From RYN-230 sp963770545 (GTDB lineage Bacteria > Actinomycetota > Actinomycetes > Streptosporangiales > Streptosporangiaceae), in contig CAVYQF010000020.1 in assembly GCA_963770545.1 (NCBI GenBank), positions 1 to 64,000 of the forward strand: 64,000 bases of DNA, written 5' to 3'. Positions 42,158 through 49,765 of the stretch are shown piece by piece. Within the stretch, counting starts at the first letter, position 1, and the number at the start of each line of letters is the position of its first letter. Below the pieces are notes generated by a model. It saw only the letters and a program-made list of their open reading frames with translations, had not been told where the DNA came from and searched no databases. Both the position numbers and the translations under genes were made by a program.

Positions 42158-42760
42158 TCAGCAATCCACGGCCTCGGCCAGGTAGCGGCGCACGAGAGCG
42201 TCGGTGAAGGTGACGGGCACGCTTTGCCGGGCCAGGAGAACCCGGTAGTAGATGGGGCCGACCAGCTGGTCGAGGGCGAGATCGATGTCCGTGGCCTCGG
42301 CCAGTTCGCCGCGGCGGCGGGCGCGCAGGAACGGCGCGCGATCCCGGTCGCGCTGCCGGGCCATGACCTCAGATTCGAACCGGGCGGCCACGGCCGGGTC
42401 GTGCTGCGCCTGCCCGGCCAGGGCGCGGAATACGGCGCCAGCGTCCGTCGTGCTCAGGAACGTGGCCAGCTGGGCCAGCTGATCCCGGAGGTCGCGGCCG
42501 AGGTCGCCGTGGTCAGCCGGGGTGAAGAACTCGGCCGCGTCGACGGTCAGAGCGTCAAAAAGGATGTCGGTCTTCGAGGCCCACCAGCGGTAGATGGTCT
42601 GCTTCGCGACCCCCGCCCGGGTGGCGATGCCCTCGATCGTCACACCCGCGAAACCGTGCTCGACCAGCAGGTCATCGGCCGCTTCCAGGACGGCCAGCCG
42701 GGCTTCCTCGCTGCGCCCGTGCCGGTTGCCGTGGTGGCGGGCCGGGGTGCGAGCCTTCAT
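42158..42760 (-). CDS. TetR-family repressor of the adjacent O-methyltransferase
   Basis: 200 residues. EEARLAVLEAADDLLVEHGFAGVTIEGIATRAGVAKQTIYRWWASKTDILFDAL is the HTH, and the C-terminal region fits the TetR_C family found with YbiH/AcrR-type repressors. ATG 42760 is chosen: TACGCT (42768-42773) is 7 bases upstream, and the long open frame above it is a shadow of the divergent gene. A 24-bp perfect palindrome sits between its promoter and that of the methyltransferase. Confidence 0.85.
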   Translation of the reverse strand: MKARTPARHHGNRHGRSEEARLAVLEAADDLLVEHGFAGVTIEGIATRAGVAKQTIYRWWASKTDILFDALTVDAAEFFTPADHGDLGRDLRDQLAQLATFLSTTDAGAVFRALAGQAQHDPAVAARFESEVMARQRDRDRAPFLRARRRGELAEATDIDLALDQLVGPIYYRVLLARQSVPVTFTDALVRRYLAEAVDC

Positions 42761-42767
42761 GCGGCCC

Positions 42768-42810
42768 AGCGTACCGGGCCCTTGCCTAGACGCAACGTTG
42801 CGTCTAGGAT
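42768..42810. promoter_or_regulatory. Divergent leaderless promoters around a 24-bp perfect palindrome
   Basis: The palindrome is CCTAGACGCAAC (42785-42796) followed by its exact reverse complement (42797-42808). Plus strand: TTGCCT (42782-42787), 17 bases, TAGGAT (42805-42810), then 7 bases to ATG 42818. Minus strand: TTGCGT (42790-42795), 16 bases, TACGCT (42768-42773), then 7 bases to ATG 42760. One repressor dimer pair would block both genes. Confidence 0.75.
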
Positions 42811-42817
42811 TCCGGGC

Positions 42818-43471
42818 ATGACCAACACACTCGCCGCCCCTCAGGTAACGGCCACGCTCAGCCGGCTGTTCGCGGCCGCCGCCCAGGACAACGACGCCTC
42901 CGCCATCCTGCCCGGGGGAACGTACGCGACCGCGTCGGCGCTCGAAAAGGCTGACGCCGTCCAGGACGTGTACATGCCCATCTCCCCCGAAGCCGGCCAG
43001 CTCCTCTACGCGCTGGTCCGCGCCAGCCGGCCGGAAACCGTCGTGGAGTTCGGCACATCGTTTGGCATCTCCACCATCCACCTCGCCGCCGCGGTGACCG
43101 ACAACGGCACCGGCCACGTCGTGACGACCGAGCTGAGCACCGCGAAGGTCAAGGCGGCCCAGTCCAACCTCGAGCAGGCCGGCGTCAACCGGGTGGTGAC
43201 CATCCTGGCCGGTGATGCGCGCCAGACGCTCGCCGAGGTGCCCGGCCCCATCGGGGTCGTGCTGCTGGACGGGTGGAAGGACCTCTGCCTGCCGGTGCTC
43301 CAGCTGCTGGAACCCAGGCTCGCGCCCGGCGCGATCGTGGCCGGCGACGACAGCAGCTTCGCGAGCATGGCCGGTTACCTGGACTACGTCCGGGATCCCG
43401 CCCACGGCTACGTGAGCGTGGCGTTCCCTGTCGAGGACGGCATGGAGATCAGCTGCTGGACCGGCCGCTAA
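42818..43471 (+). CDS. Class I SAM-dependent O-methyltransferase
   Basis: 217 residues. VVEFGTSFGISTIHLAAAV (about 71-89) is the SAM-binding motif I with GTSFG, TELSTAKVKAAQSNL gives the acidic ribose contact, and VVLLDGWKDLCLPVLQLLEPRLAPGAIVAGDD is the family's metal-site region (caffeoyl-CoA/catechol O-methyltransferase type). It probably methylates a catechol or similar phenol. The ATG is 7 bases after the -10 box (leaderless). Repressed, by inference, by the divergent TetR. Confidence 0.85.
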   Translation: MTNTLAAPQVTATLSRLFAAAAQDNDASAILPGGTYATASALEKADAVQDVYMPISPEAGQLLYALVRASRPETVVEFGTSFGISTIHLAAAVTDNGTGHVVTTELSTAKVKAAQSNLEQAGVNRVVTILAGDARQTLAEVPGPIGVVLLDGWKDLCLPVLQLLEPRLAPGAIVAGDDSSFASMAGYLDYVRDPAHGYVSVAFPVEDGMEISCWTGR

Positions 43472-43538
43472 GCCCCGCCGACCCGCGCCCGAGGCCAGCA
43501 TCAGGATCTGACCACCATCCGGACGGTCGTCCGCCTGT

Positions 43539-44441
43539 TCAGCCCCCGTGCCCCGCTTCCGAGTGCCCCGCTTCCGAGTGCCCCACTTCCGAGTCCCCCA
43601 CCTCCGAGTCCCCCACCTCTGAGTGCCCCACCTCTGAGTACGGCCGCACCTCCGAGTACGGCCGCGATTGCCACAACGCCCAGTCGGCGGACACATCCCC
43701 CGCTGTCCGCAGCAGCAACGGGAGGTACTCCCCGGTCAGCCGCTCCACGGTGGTCTCCGCCGCGTGCACGGTCACGTTCATGGCGGCCCGCACGGCCCCT
43801 GTGCCGTCCCGGACCGGCGCCGCGATCGACCGGATTCCCGGCGCCAATTCCTCATCTGCCAGCGCCCAGCCCCGGGCCCGGATGGTGGACAGCTCCTCGC
43901 CGAACGCCTGCCGGTCGCGGGGCAGGAAACGGGGCAGCCCGGAACGGCTCGGCTGGGCCAGCACGCCCGCCAGCTCGTCCGGGCCGAGGGCAGCCAGCAA
44001 GACCTTGCCCTGAGACGTGTACGCCGCGGGGAACCGGGTCCCGATCTCGACCCGCAGCGTGATCAGCTTGGGCACGGCGACGCGCGCGACGTACACGATG
44101 TCCGAGCCGTCGAGCTGGGACATCGACGACGACTCGCCGGTCTGGGCGACGAGCCGCTCGAGGTGCGGGCGGCCGACTTCCCACAAGCCCAGTGAGGCAA
44201 CGAACGCCATCCCGAGCGAGAGGACCCGGGGTGTGAGCGAGAACTGGCCCTCCGCGAAACGCACGAATCCCAGTTCCTCCAGGGTCAGCAGCAGCCGCCG
44301 TGCCGTGGGGCGGGCCAGGCCCGAGACCGTGGCGATTTCGCTCAGGCTCATCCGCGGACGCTCGGCACTGAAGCACTGCAGCACGTCCAGCCCACGGGCC
44401 AGCGACTCGACGAAGTCGGGTCCCTCGCCACGACCGGCCAT
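43539..44441 (-). CDS. IclR-family regulator (PcaR/PobR type)
   Basis: 300 residues. DFVESLARGLDVLQCFSAERPRMSLSEIATVSGLARPTARRLLLTLEELGFV is the IclR HTH with the wording seen in PcaR/PcaU/PobR regulators of aromatic catabolism; the effector domain follows (YVARVAVPKLITLRVEIGTRFPAAYTSQGKVLLA). The C-terminal 35 residues are SEVGD/SEAGH repeats from an in-frame 15-bp minisatellite. ATG 44441 has GAGAGG upstream; GTG 44456 is an alternative. It is divergent from a phenol hydroxylase, its likely target. Confidence 0.85.
   Translation of the reverse strand: MAGRGEGPDFVESLARGLDVLQCFSAERPRMSLSEIATVSGLARPTARRLLLTLEELGFVRFAEGQFSLTPRVLSLGMAFVASLGLWEVGRPHLERLVAQTGESSSMSQLDGSDIVYVARVAVPKLITLRVEIGTRFPAAYTSQGKVLLAALGPDELAGVLAQPSRSGLPRFLPRDRQAFGEELSTIRARGWALADEELAPGIRSIAAPVRDGTGAVRAAMNVTVHAAETTVERLTGEYLPLLLRTAGDVSADWALWQSRPYSEVRPYSEVGHSEVGDSEVGDSEVGHSEAGHSEAGHGG
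43548..43652 (-). repeat. 15-bp in-frame minisatellite at the IclR C-terminus
   Basis: About seven units of GTGCCCC(G/A)CTTCCGA-like sequence, the later ones drifting to ACGGCCGC variants, encode SE(V/A)G(H/D) repeats on the minus strand. Confidence 0.85.
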
Positions 44442-44569
44442 AACCGCTTTACCTCTCACATCAGCCCAGCGTGCGTGTGCTTGACAGCGCCGCAATTGCA
44501 CGGGCATCGTACTGCCAACGCCGCTATGCGTACACTCGTCCGCGCTTGCTGGCCGATGACTGACCGACC

Positions 44570-44616
44570 CGCCGTTGACCTCATCACGCCGTTGACCTCA
44601 TCACGCCGTTGACCGC
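44570..44616 (+). repeat. 17-bp tandem repeat in the IclR-hydroxylase promoter region
   Basis: CGCCGTTGACCTCATCA at 44570, 44587 and (13 bases, diverging) 44604. Each unit contains a TTGAC -35-like core. It lies 33 bases before the hydroxylase ATG and may be an IclR binding array. Confidence 0.85.
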
Positions 44617-44648
44617 ATCGCAGAGACACAGCTTCACAGGGACACAGC

Positions 44649-46427
44649 ATGAGCAATGACGCACCTGCAGTGCAGACCGATGTCCTCGTGGTCGGCTCAG
44701 GGCCGGGCGGCGCAGCCGCCGCGCTCTTCCTGGCCACCTACGGCACGAAGACCATGGTGGTGACGAAGTACGGGCACCTGTCCGACACGCCCCGGGCGCA
44801 CATCACGAACCAGCGGACCATGGAGACGCTGCGCGACATGGGCCTGGAGCAGCGGCTCATGCGCGAGGCCACGCCCTGGGAATGGATGGGCAACACCACG
44901 TTCTGCACCAGCCTGGCCGGCGACGAGCTGGGCCGGATCCCGTCCTGGGGCACCGACACCCGGCGCCACCACGACTACGAGCTGCAGAGCCCGTGCACGA
45001 TGCTGGACGCCCCGCAGACCATCACCGAGCCGGTCATGATGCAGGCCGCGCAGGCCCGGGGGGCCAAGGTCCGGTTCGACACCGAGTACCTGTCCCACGT
45101 CCAGGACGACTCGGGCGTGACCACGCAGGTCCGCGACCGGCTCACCGGCGCGGACTACGCGATCCGCTCGCGTTACCTGGTCGGCGCGGACGGCGCCCGG
45201 AGCAAGGTCGCGGCCGACCTGGACCTGCCGTTCGAGGGCCCGGGCGCGGTGGGCGGCGCGCTGCACATCATCTTCGAGGCCGACCTGAGCCGCTTCGTCG
45301 ACTACCGGCCGTCCGTCCTGTACTGGATGGTGCAGCCGGGCGCCGAGAAGGAAGGCGTCGGGCTCGGCGTGCTGCGGATGATCAAGCCGTGGCACGAGTG
45401 GATGCTCATGTGGGGGTACGAGGCCGCTGCCGGGCCGCCCGAGATCACCGACGAGTTCGCCCGCGAGCTGGCCGTGCAACTGGTCGGCACCGAGGACTTC
45501 GAGATGCGGGTCACCGAACGGCTGCCGTGGACGGTCAACCACCACTTCGCCACGACCATCGCGGACCGGCGGGTCTTCTGCGTCGGCGATGCCGTCCACC
45601 GCCACCCCCCGACCAACGGGCTCGGCTCCAACACGTCGATCCAGGACTCCTACAACCTGGCCTGGAAGCTGCATCACGTGCTGGCGGGCCTGGCCAGCCC
45701 GGCCCTGCTCGATTCCTATAACGCCGAGCGGGCGCCGGTCGCCCGGCAGATCGTCGAGCGGGCCAACCAGAGCATCGCCGACACCGGCCGGATCATCGCG
45801 GCCCTCGACGTGGACGACACCACCAACGTCAACAAGCTGAACCGGCAGCTCGCGCTGCGCAAGGCACCCGGCCCGGAGGGCGAGAAGATCCGGGAGAAGC
45901 TGCGCGAGGCCATCGCGTACAAGGCGTACGAGTTCGACGCGCATGGCGTGGAGCACAACCACCGCTACGCTTCGGCGGCCGTCATCGGTGACGGGACCGC
46001 GATGCCCGCGTTCACCCGGGACCCGGAGCTGTACGCCCAGCCGACCACCTGGCCCGGGGCCAAGCTGCCGCACACCTGGGTGACCCGGGAGGGACGCCGC
46101 ATCTCCACACTGGACCTGGCGGGACACGGCACTTTCAGCGTGTGGACCGGCATCGGCGGCCAGGCCTGGCTCGACGCGGCGGAGACCTTCAGCGCGGAGA
46201 CCGGCCTGCCGGTCACCCTGGTCTCGGTCGGCCCGGGCCAGCCCTTCGAGGACCCCTACGGCACCTGGGCCGAGCTCCGCGAGATCTCCGACGGCGGGGT
46301 GCTCCTGGTCCGCCCCGACCTGTACGTCGCAGCCCGCCACACGAGCGCGCCCGACTCCCCCGAGTCAGCCGCCCGCTGGCTCCGCCAGACCCTGACCTCC
46401 GTCCTGCGCCCCGCGCCGCCCGCGTAA
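44649..46427 (+). CDS. FAD-dependent phenol hydroxylase (TfdB-like)
   Basis: 592 residues, matching 2,4-dichlorophenol 6-monooxygenase length. The FAD-binding GSGPGGAAAALFLA (about 16-29) is followed by TPRAHITNQRTMETLRDMGLE and the second FAD motif GDAVHRHPPTNGLGSNTSIQDSYNLAWKL (about 312-340). The C-terminal thioredoxin-like domain is present. It should hydroxylate a phenol to a catechol with NADPH and O2. Divergent from a PcaR-type IclR regulator; the nearby O-methyltransferase could act on a similar catechol product. No ring-cleavage gene is adjacent. Confidence 0.88.
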   Translation: MSNDAPAVQTDVLVVGSGPGGAAAALFLATYGTKTMVVTKYGHLSDTPRAHITNQRTMETLRDMGLEQRLMREATPWEWMGNTTFCTSLAGDELGRIPSWGTDTRRHHDYELQSPCTMLDAPQTITEPVMMQAAQARGAKVRFDTEYLSHVQDDSGVTTQVRDRLTGADYAIRSRYLVGADGARSKVAADLDLPFEGPGAVGGALHIIFEADLSRFVDYRPSVLYWMVQPGAEKEGVGLGVLRMIKPWHEWMLMWGYEAAAGPPEITDEFARELAVQLVGTEDFEMRVTERLPWTVNHHFATTIADRRVFCVGDAVHRHPPTNGLGSNTSIQDSYNLAWKLHHVLAGLASPALLDSYNAERAPVARQIVERANQSIADTGRIIAALDVDDTTNVNKLNRQLALRKAPGPEGEKIREKLREAIAYKAYEFDAHGVEHNHRYASAAVIGDGTAMPAFTRDPELYAQPTTWPGAKLPHTWVTREGRRISTLDLAGHGTFSVWTGIGGQAWLDAAETFSAETGLPVTLVSVGPGQPFEDPYGTWAELREISDGGVLLVRPDLYVAARHTSAPDSPESAARWLRQTLTSVLRPAPPA

Positions 46428-46743
46428 CCGGCCGGGGGCCCACACCGTCTCCGCTCACACCGTCTCAGCCGTGCTGCGCACGGCGAGCACCGCGAGCACC
46501 ACGAACACGCGAACACGGCGAACACGGCGAACACGGCGAACACGGCGAACCAGGCCAGATGACCCCGATGGACGTCATCGACACGGTTCCCCTGCTGATC
46601 ACCGTCGTGCCGATCCTGGTGATCTGGTAGGTGGGCAGCGCCCGGCCGACCGTCTGCATCCAGCCGGAGCCCGAAAGTGGAAGGCCGGGGGGAATGTTCC
46701 GGGCCGCCCGCCGCGATTGGGCCCCTCCGGGCCCGCGGCGCGC
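46428..46743. other. 316-base gap with a 9-bp repeat and a micro-ORF
   Basis: A GCGAACACG-type 9-bp tandem repeat spans about 46504-46549. A 23-residue frame (ATG 46559 to TAG 46630) reads MTPMDVIDTVPLLITVVPIL and would be a one-helix hydrophobic peptide, but its ribosome site is weak. No other gene is seen. Confidence 0.5.
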
Positions 46744-47106
46744 TTATGGTCCAGATCGCTCGCGCTGTTCCAGGGCGGCCAGCCGCAGCTCCAGCTGGTC
46801 GACCCGGTGCCGCAAGATCTCCAGTTCCGCCTGGTCCGCAATCCGGCGCTCCGCGGTCCGGCGCAGCCGCGGCGACGCCTCGGCGCGGCTCGCGACCATC
46901 GCGAGCGGGACCAGCCGCTGCGGGCCGTGCGGGCCCTCCACCAGCCGCGACGGGATCTGCCCCGAGCGGTACCAGGTCCGCAGCGCGGCCCGGGACGCCC
47001 CGGTCTGGGCGGCGGCCCGCTCCAGCGTCACCCAGTCCGACCCCTCCAGCTGGGCGGTCAGCTCGACTTCGAGCTCCCAGGCGTCGAGCCGGTCTTCCCA
47101 GTCCAC
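46744..47106 (-). CDS. Small HTH (MerR-like/excisionase-like) regulator
   Basis: 120 residues from GTG 47106 with GGGAGG 7 bases upstream. WVTLERAAAQTGASRAALRTWYRSGQIPSRLVEGPHGPQRLVPLAMV (about 25-72) is a MerR/excisionase-type winged HTH; the C-terminal RRIADQAELEILRHRVDQLELRLAALEQRE is a coiled coil for dimerisation. There is no effector domain. It is divergent from the Clp-N gene, with two inverted repeats between them. Confidence 0.7.
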   Translation of the reverse strand: MDWEDRLDAWELEVELTAQLEGSDWVTLERAAAQTGASRAALRTWYRSGQIPSRLVEGPHGPQRLVPLAMVASRAEASPRLRRTAERRIADQAELEILRHRVDQLELRLAALEQRERSGP

Positions 47107-47141
47107 CGCCCTGCCTCCCTGCCGCGCCCCGTCGCTTCCCC

Positions 47142-47178
47142 TGGTTTTCCGCAACGAAAACCATACTATTAGCATGGT
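47142..47178. promoter_or_regulatory. Two adjoining inverted repeats between the HTH and Clp-N genes
   Basis: TGGTTTTC-N6-GAAAACCA (47142-47149 with 47156-47163) has perfect 8-bp arms. Overlapping it, ACCATAC-N5-GCATGGT (47160-47178) pairs 6 of 7. TTGACA (47180-47185) just beyond may be a -35 box. Likely operator of the HTH regulator. Confidence 0.5.
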
Positions 47179-47216
47179 ATTGACATGGTCTAGGCCCCCC
47201 GGCGACAGTGAGTTCC

Positions 47217-48314
47217 ATGTTCGAGCGATTCACTCACCGAGCCCGCCGCGCCGTCGTCCTGGCCCAGGAAGAGGCCCGCAGGCTGAACCACAACTACATC
47301 GGCACGGAGCACCTGCTGCTCGGGCTGCTGGAGCCGGGAGGCATCGCCGCCCAGGCCCTGATGCGGTTCGGGATGACGGCGACCGGCGTCCGGGACGAGG
47401 TCGCAGCCCGGGTCGGCCGGGGCAGCGAGCCACCCAAGGGCCGGATCCCGTTCACCCCCCGGGCCAAGAAGACCATGGAGCTTTCGCTCCGTGAGGCCCT
47501 CAGCCTGAGCCATAACTACATCGGTACCGAGCACATCCTGCTCGGCCTGATCCGGGAGGGCGACGGAGTCGCCGCGCAGATCCTGGCCGAGCACGCCGGC
47601 GGCGACCTGACGGTGGTCCGCCAGGCGGTGCTCGACCTCCTCCCCGCGACCCAGGCGCTGCACGGGCGGCGCTGGCTGCGCCGCCGCAATGAGCCTCTGC
47701 TCAGCGACGAGCCGGTCCCGTCGGCCGGCAGCCCGGGTGAGCAGGGCGGGCCGTCAGGGATGCCGACGACACCCGCGGCCGACGCGGGACTGGCCGAGGC
47801 GGCCCGGCTGGCCGGAGGCCAGCCCGTAGGGTCTCATCACCTGCTGGCTGCCGCGCTGGCGGATCCGGACAGCGCGGCGGCCAGGACCCTGACCGCGCTC
47901 GGGATCAACCTGGACGAGGCCCGCGAGGCACTCCGCCACGCCGACGTGGCCGGTACCAGCGACGAACAGCCTGAAGAACGCGGCCGACGCCACATGGCCG
48001 TCCGGGTGACGGACGGTGGCCTCGTGCTCGAGGTGACCGACCCCGCTCTCCAGGCTCTGGCCCAGGCCGCCGTCGAAGCCCTCGGTGACCGGGCTACGGA
48101 GCCCGGCAGCATCCCCGGCGACCTGCCGGCCAGCGCGAGCCTGGCCCAGGTCTGGCTGGCCATGCGCGACAGCCTGGAAGATATCCGGGTCGCCGCGTCT
48201 GGCGGCGCGCGCGACCCCGGCGCCCAGCAGGAAGGCGCCGGTGGCCAGCAGGAAGGCGCCGGTGGCCAGCAGGACCACGAAGGCGGCCCGGAGAAAGGCC
48301 GCCCCGCCGCCTAA
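47217..48314 (+). CDS. Clp N-domain protein without ATPase
   Basis: 365 residues from ATG 47217, chosen because the family begins MFERFT (GTG 47208 is an alternative). Two Clp-N repeats are clear: RRAVVLAQEEARRLNHNYIGTEHLLLGLLEPG and TPRAKKTMELSLREALSLSHNYIGTEHILLGLIREGDGVAAQIL. A third, weaker repeat lies near 190-240 (GSHHLLAAALADPDSAAARTL). There is no Walker motif, so it is a ClpC-N-like adaptor or regulator rather than an unfoldase. The C-terminal EGAGGQQ repeats come from a 21-bp duplication. Confidence 0.85.
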   Translation: MFERFTHRARRAVVLAQEEARRLNHNYIGTEHLLLGLLEPGGIAAQALMRFGMTATGVRDEVAARVGRGSEPPKGRIPFTPRAKKTMELSLREALSLSHNYIGTEHILLGLIREGDGVAAQILAEHAGGDLTVVRQAVLDLLPATQALHGRRWLRRRNEPLLSDEPVPSAGSPGEQGGPSGMPTTPAADAGLAEAARLAGGQPVGSHHLLAAALADPDSAAARTLTALGINLDEAREALRHADVAGTSDEQPEERGRRHMAVRVTDGGLVLEVTDPALQALAQAAVEALGDRATEPGSIPGDLPASASLAQVWLAMRDSLEDIRVAASGGARDPGAQQEGAGGQQEGAGGQQDHEGGPEKGRPAA

Positions 48315-48397
48315 AAGCCCCCCGCCCCACCCCCGGCGTGGGGCCTCCACGGCCCACGCCCCGCACGGGCCCCCCGCGCCTGGCCACGTCGGCCTGA

Positions 48398-48490
48398 CTG
48401 CTCTCCCCCGTGGACCTGGCCGTCGACCCGGCCGGCGATGTGCTGATCGACGACTCCGGCAACCAGCGGATTCGTGAGGTGGCCGGGTAG
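48398..48490 (+). pseudogene. NHL-repeat fragment
   Basis: The frame ending at TAG 48488-48490 reads VDLAVDPAGDVLIDDSGNQRIREVAG, one nearly complete NHL propeller repeat. A stop lies just upstream (48395-48397), and nothing recognisable precedes it. This looks like the last blade of a lost NHL-repeat gene. Confidence 0.6.
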
Positions 48491-48575
48491 GCCTGGCGCT
48501 GCCGCGGCGGGGATCATAACCTTCCCAAGCAGCCCGACATCCCCCCGTGTCACCAGGCAGGCAGGAGATCCCCGC

Positions 48576-49610
48576 ATGAGACGCAGATCCGGCCCCCTCT
48601 GCATCGCGCTGGCCCTCGCCCTCGGCCTGCCCCTGGCGGCCGTTTCACCGGCGGCAGCCACCAGCCATGGCTGGGGAAGCCGCGCCCCGGCCTACACGCC
48701 TTACTTCGAGACCTGGACGAAAGCTCAGCTCCCCGCGGTGGCCCGGGCCTCTGGGGCTCGCGACCTGACCCTCGCCTTCCTGCAGACCCCGAAACGGGGC
48801 TCATGCTCGGTGACCTGGAACGGGGACGCGAAGCAGCCGGTCAGGCCGGGCGGCCGCTACACCGGCCAGATCAGGAAGCTGCGCGCGATGGGCGGGAACG
48901 TGATCCCGTCCTTCGGCGGCTACAGCGCCGATGAGGACGGCACCGAGATCGCCGATTCGTGCCGGAGCGTGCCCAGGATCGCCCGGGCGTACGAGTCCGT
49001 GGTCACCACCTACGGCGTGACCCGCCTTGACCTGGACGTCGAGGCCAGCTCGCTGAACAAGCCGGCCGGGATCGCTCGGCGCAGCGCGGCGCTGCGGCTG
49101 CTCCAGGACTGGGCCGCCCGGACCCACCACCGCGTCCGGATCACCTTCACCCTGGGCGTCGAGCCCTGGGGCCTGCCCGCCAACTGCCTGGCCGTGCTGA
49201 AGAGCGCCGTCTCCCGCGGCGTCCGGTTCACCGTGAACATCATGGCCTTCGACTACTACATCAAGGCCAGCAAGACGGGCATTGAGATGGGCACGGCGGC
49301 GATCCAGGCCCTGGACGGCACGCACCGCCAGCTCAGCCGGCTGTATCCAGGGCTGAGCCAGCCGCGGCTGTGGGGCCTGGAGGGCATCACCCTGCTGCCC
49401 GGCATCGATGACTATCCCAAGAAGACCGAGGTGACTTACCTGAGCGATGCCCGGGACGTCGCCCGGTTCGCCCGAGCCCACCGGCTGCCGCTGATCTCCG
49501 TCTGGGCCCTCCAGCGGGACAATGGCGGCTGCCCAGGCACCATCGACAGCAACTCCTGCTCCGGCATCCGCCAGCCGAAGTGGGCGTTCAGCCACCTCCT
49601 GGAGAGCTAG
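48576..49610 (+). CDS. Secreted GH18-like (chitinase-fold) protein
   Basis: 344 residues. A signal peptide (MRRRSGPLCIALALALGLPLAAVSPAAA) is followed by a TIM-barrel pattern: LTLAFLQ, GNVIPSFGGYSADEDGTEIAD, GVTRLDLDVEASSLN (about 146-160), VNIMAFDYY, and ISVWALQRDNGGC. The GH18 catalytic motif D-G-x-D-x-D-x-E is seen as T-R-L-D-L-D-V-E, keeping two of three Asp and the proton-donor Glu. It probably binds or hydrolyses chitin-like or peptidoglycan-derived glycan outside the cell. GGAG lies 8 bases before the ATG. Confidence 0.85.
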   Translation: MRRRSGPLCIALALALGLPLAAVSPAAATSHGWGSRAPAYTPYFETWTKAQLPAVARASGARDLTLAFLQTPKRGSCSVTWNGDAKQPVRPGGRYTGQIRKLRAMGGNVIPSFGGYSADEDGTEIADSCRSVPRIARAYESVVTTYGVTRLDLDVEASSLNKPAGIARRSAALRLLQDWAARTHHRVRITFTLGVEPWGLPANCLAVLKSAVSRGVRFTVNIMAFDYYIKASKTGIEMGTAAIQALDGTHRQLSRLYPGLSQPRLWGLEGITLLPGIDDYPKKTEVTYLSDARDVARFARAHRLPLISVWALQRDNGGCPGTIDSNSCSGIRQPKWAFSHLLES

Positions 49611-49765
49611 TCCAGCGAGGGTGCGAGGCCGGTTGGCCCGGCTCCGCACTCCCGGCTTCCTTCTTCGCCAGGAGGACCGCCACCCGCCCGGCACCCGCGT
49701 AGCCGAAAAAAGTTACTCTTAGTACACTCATCAATACACAAAGTGATACGGTGGAGGAGCCGCGG

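Noticed and set aside
42158..43696. 512-codon minus frame joining the TetR gene to the region above it
   Set aside because: The upper part overlaps the O-methyltransferase antisense and lacks domains. A promoter and start codon (42760) mark the true TetR start.
46559..46630. 23-residue hydrophobic micro-protein
   Set aside because: Ribosome site is weak and the frame begins next to a 9-bp repeat; kept only as a note in the intergenic entry.
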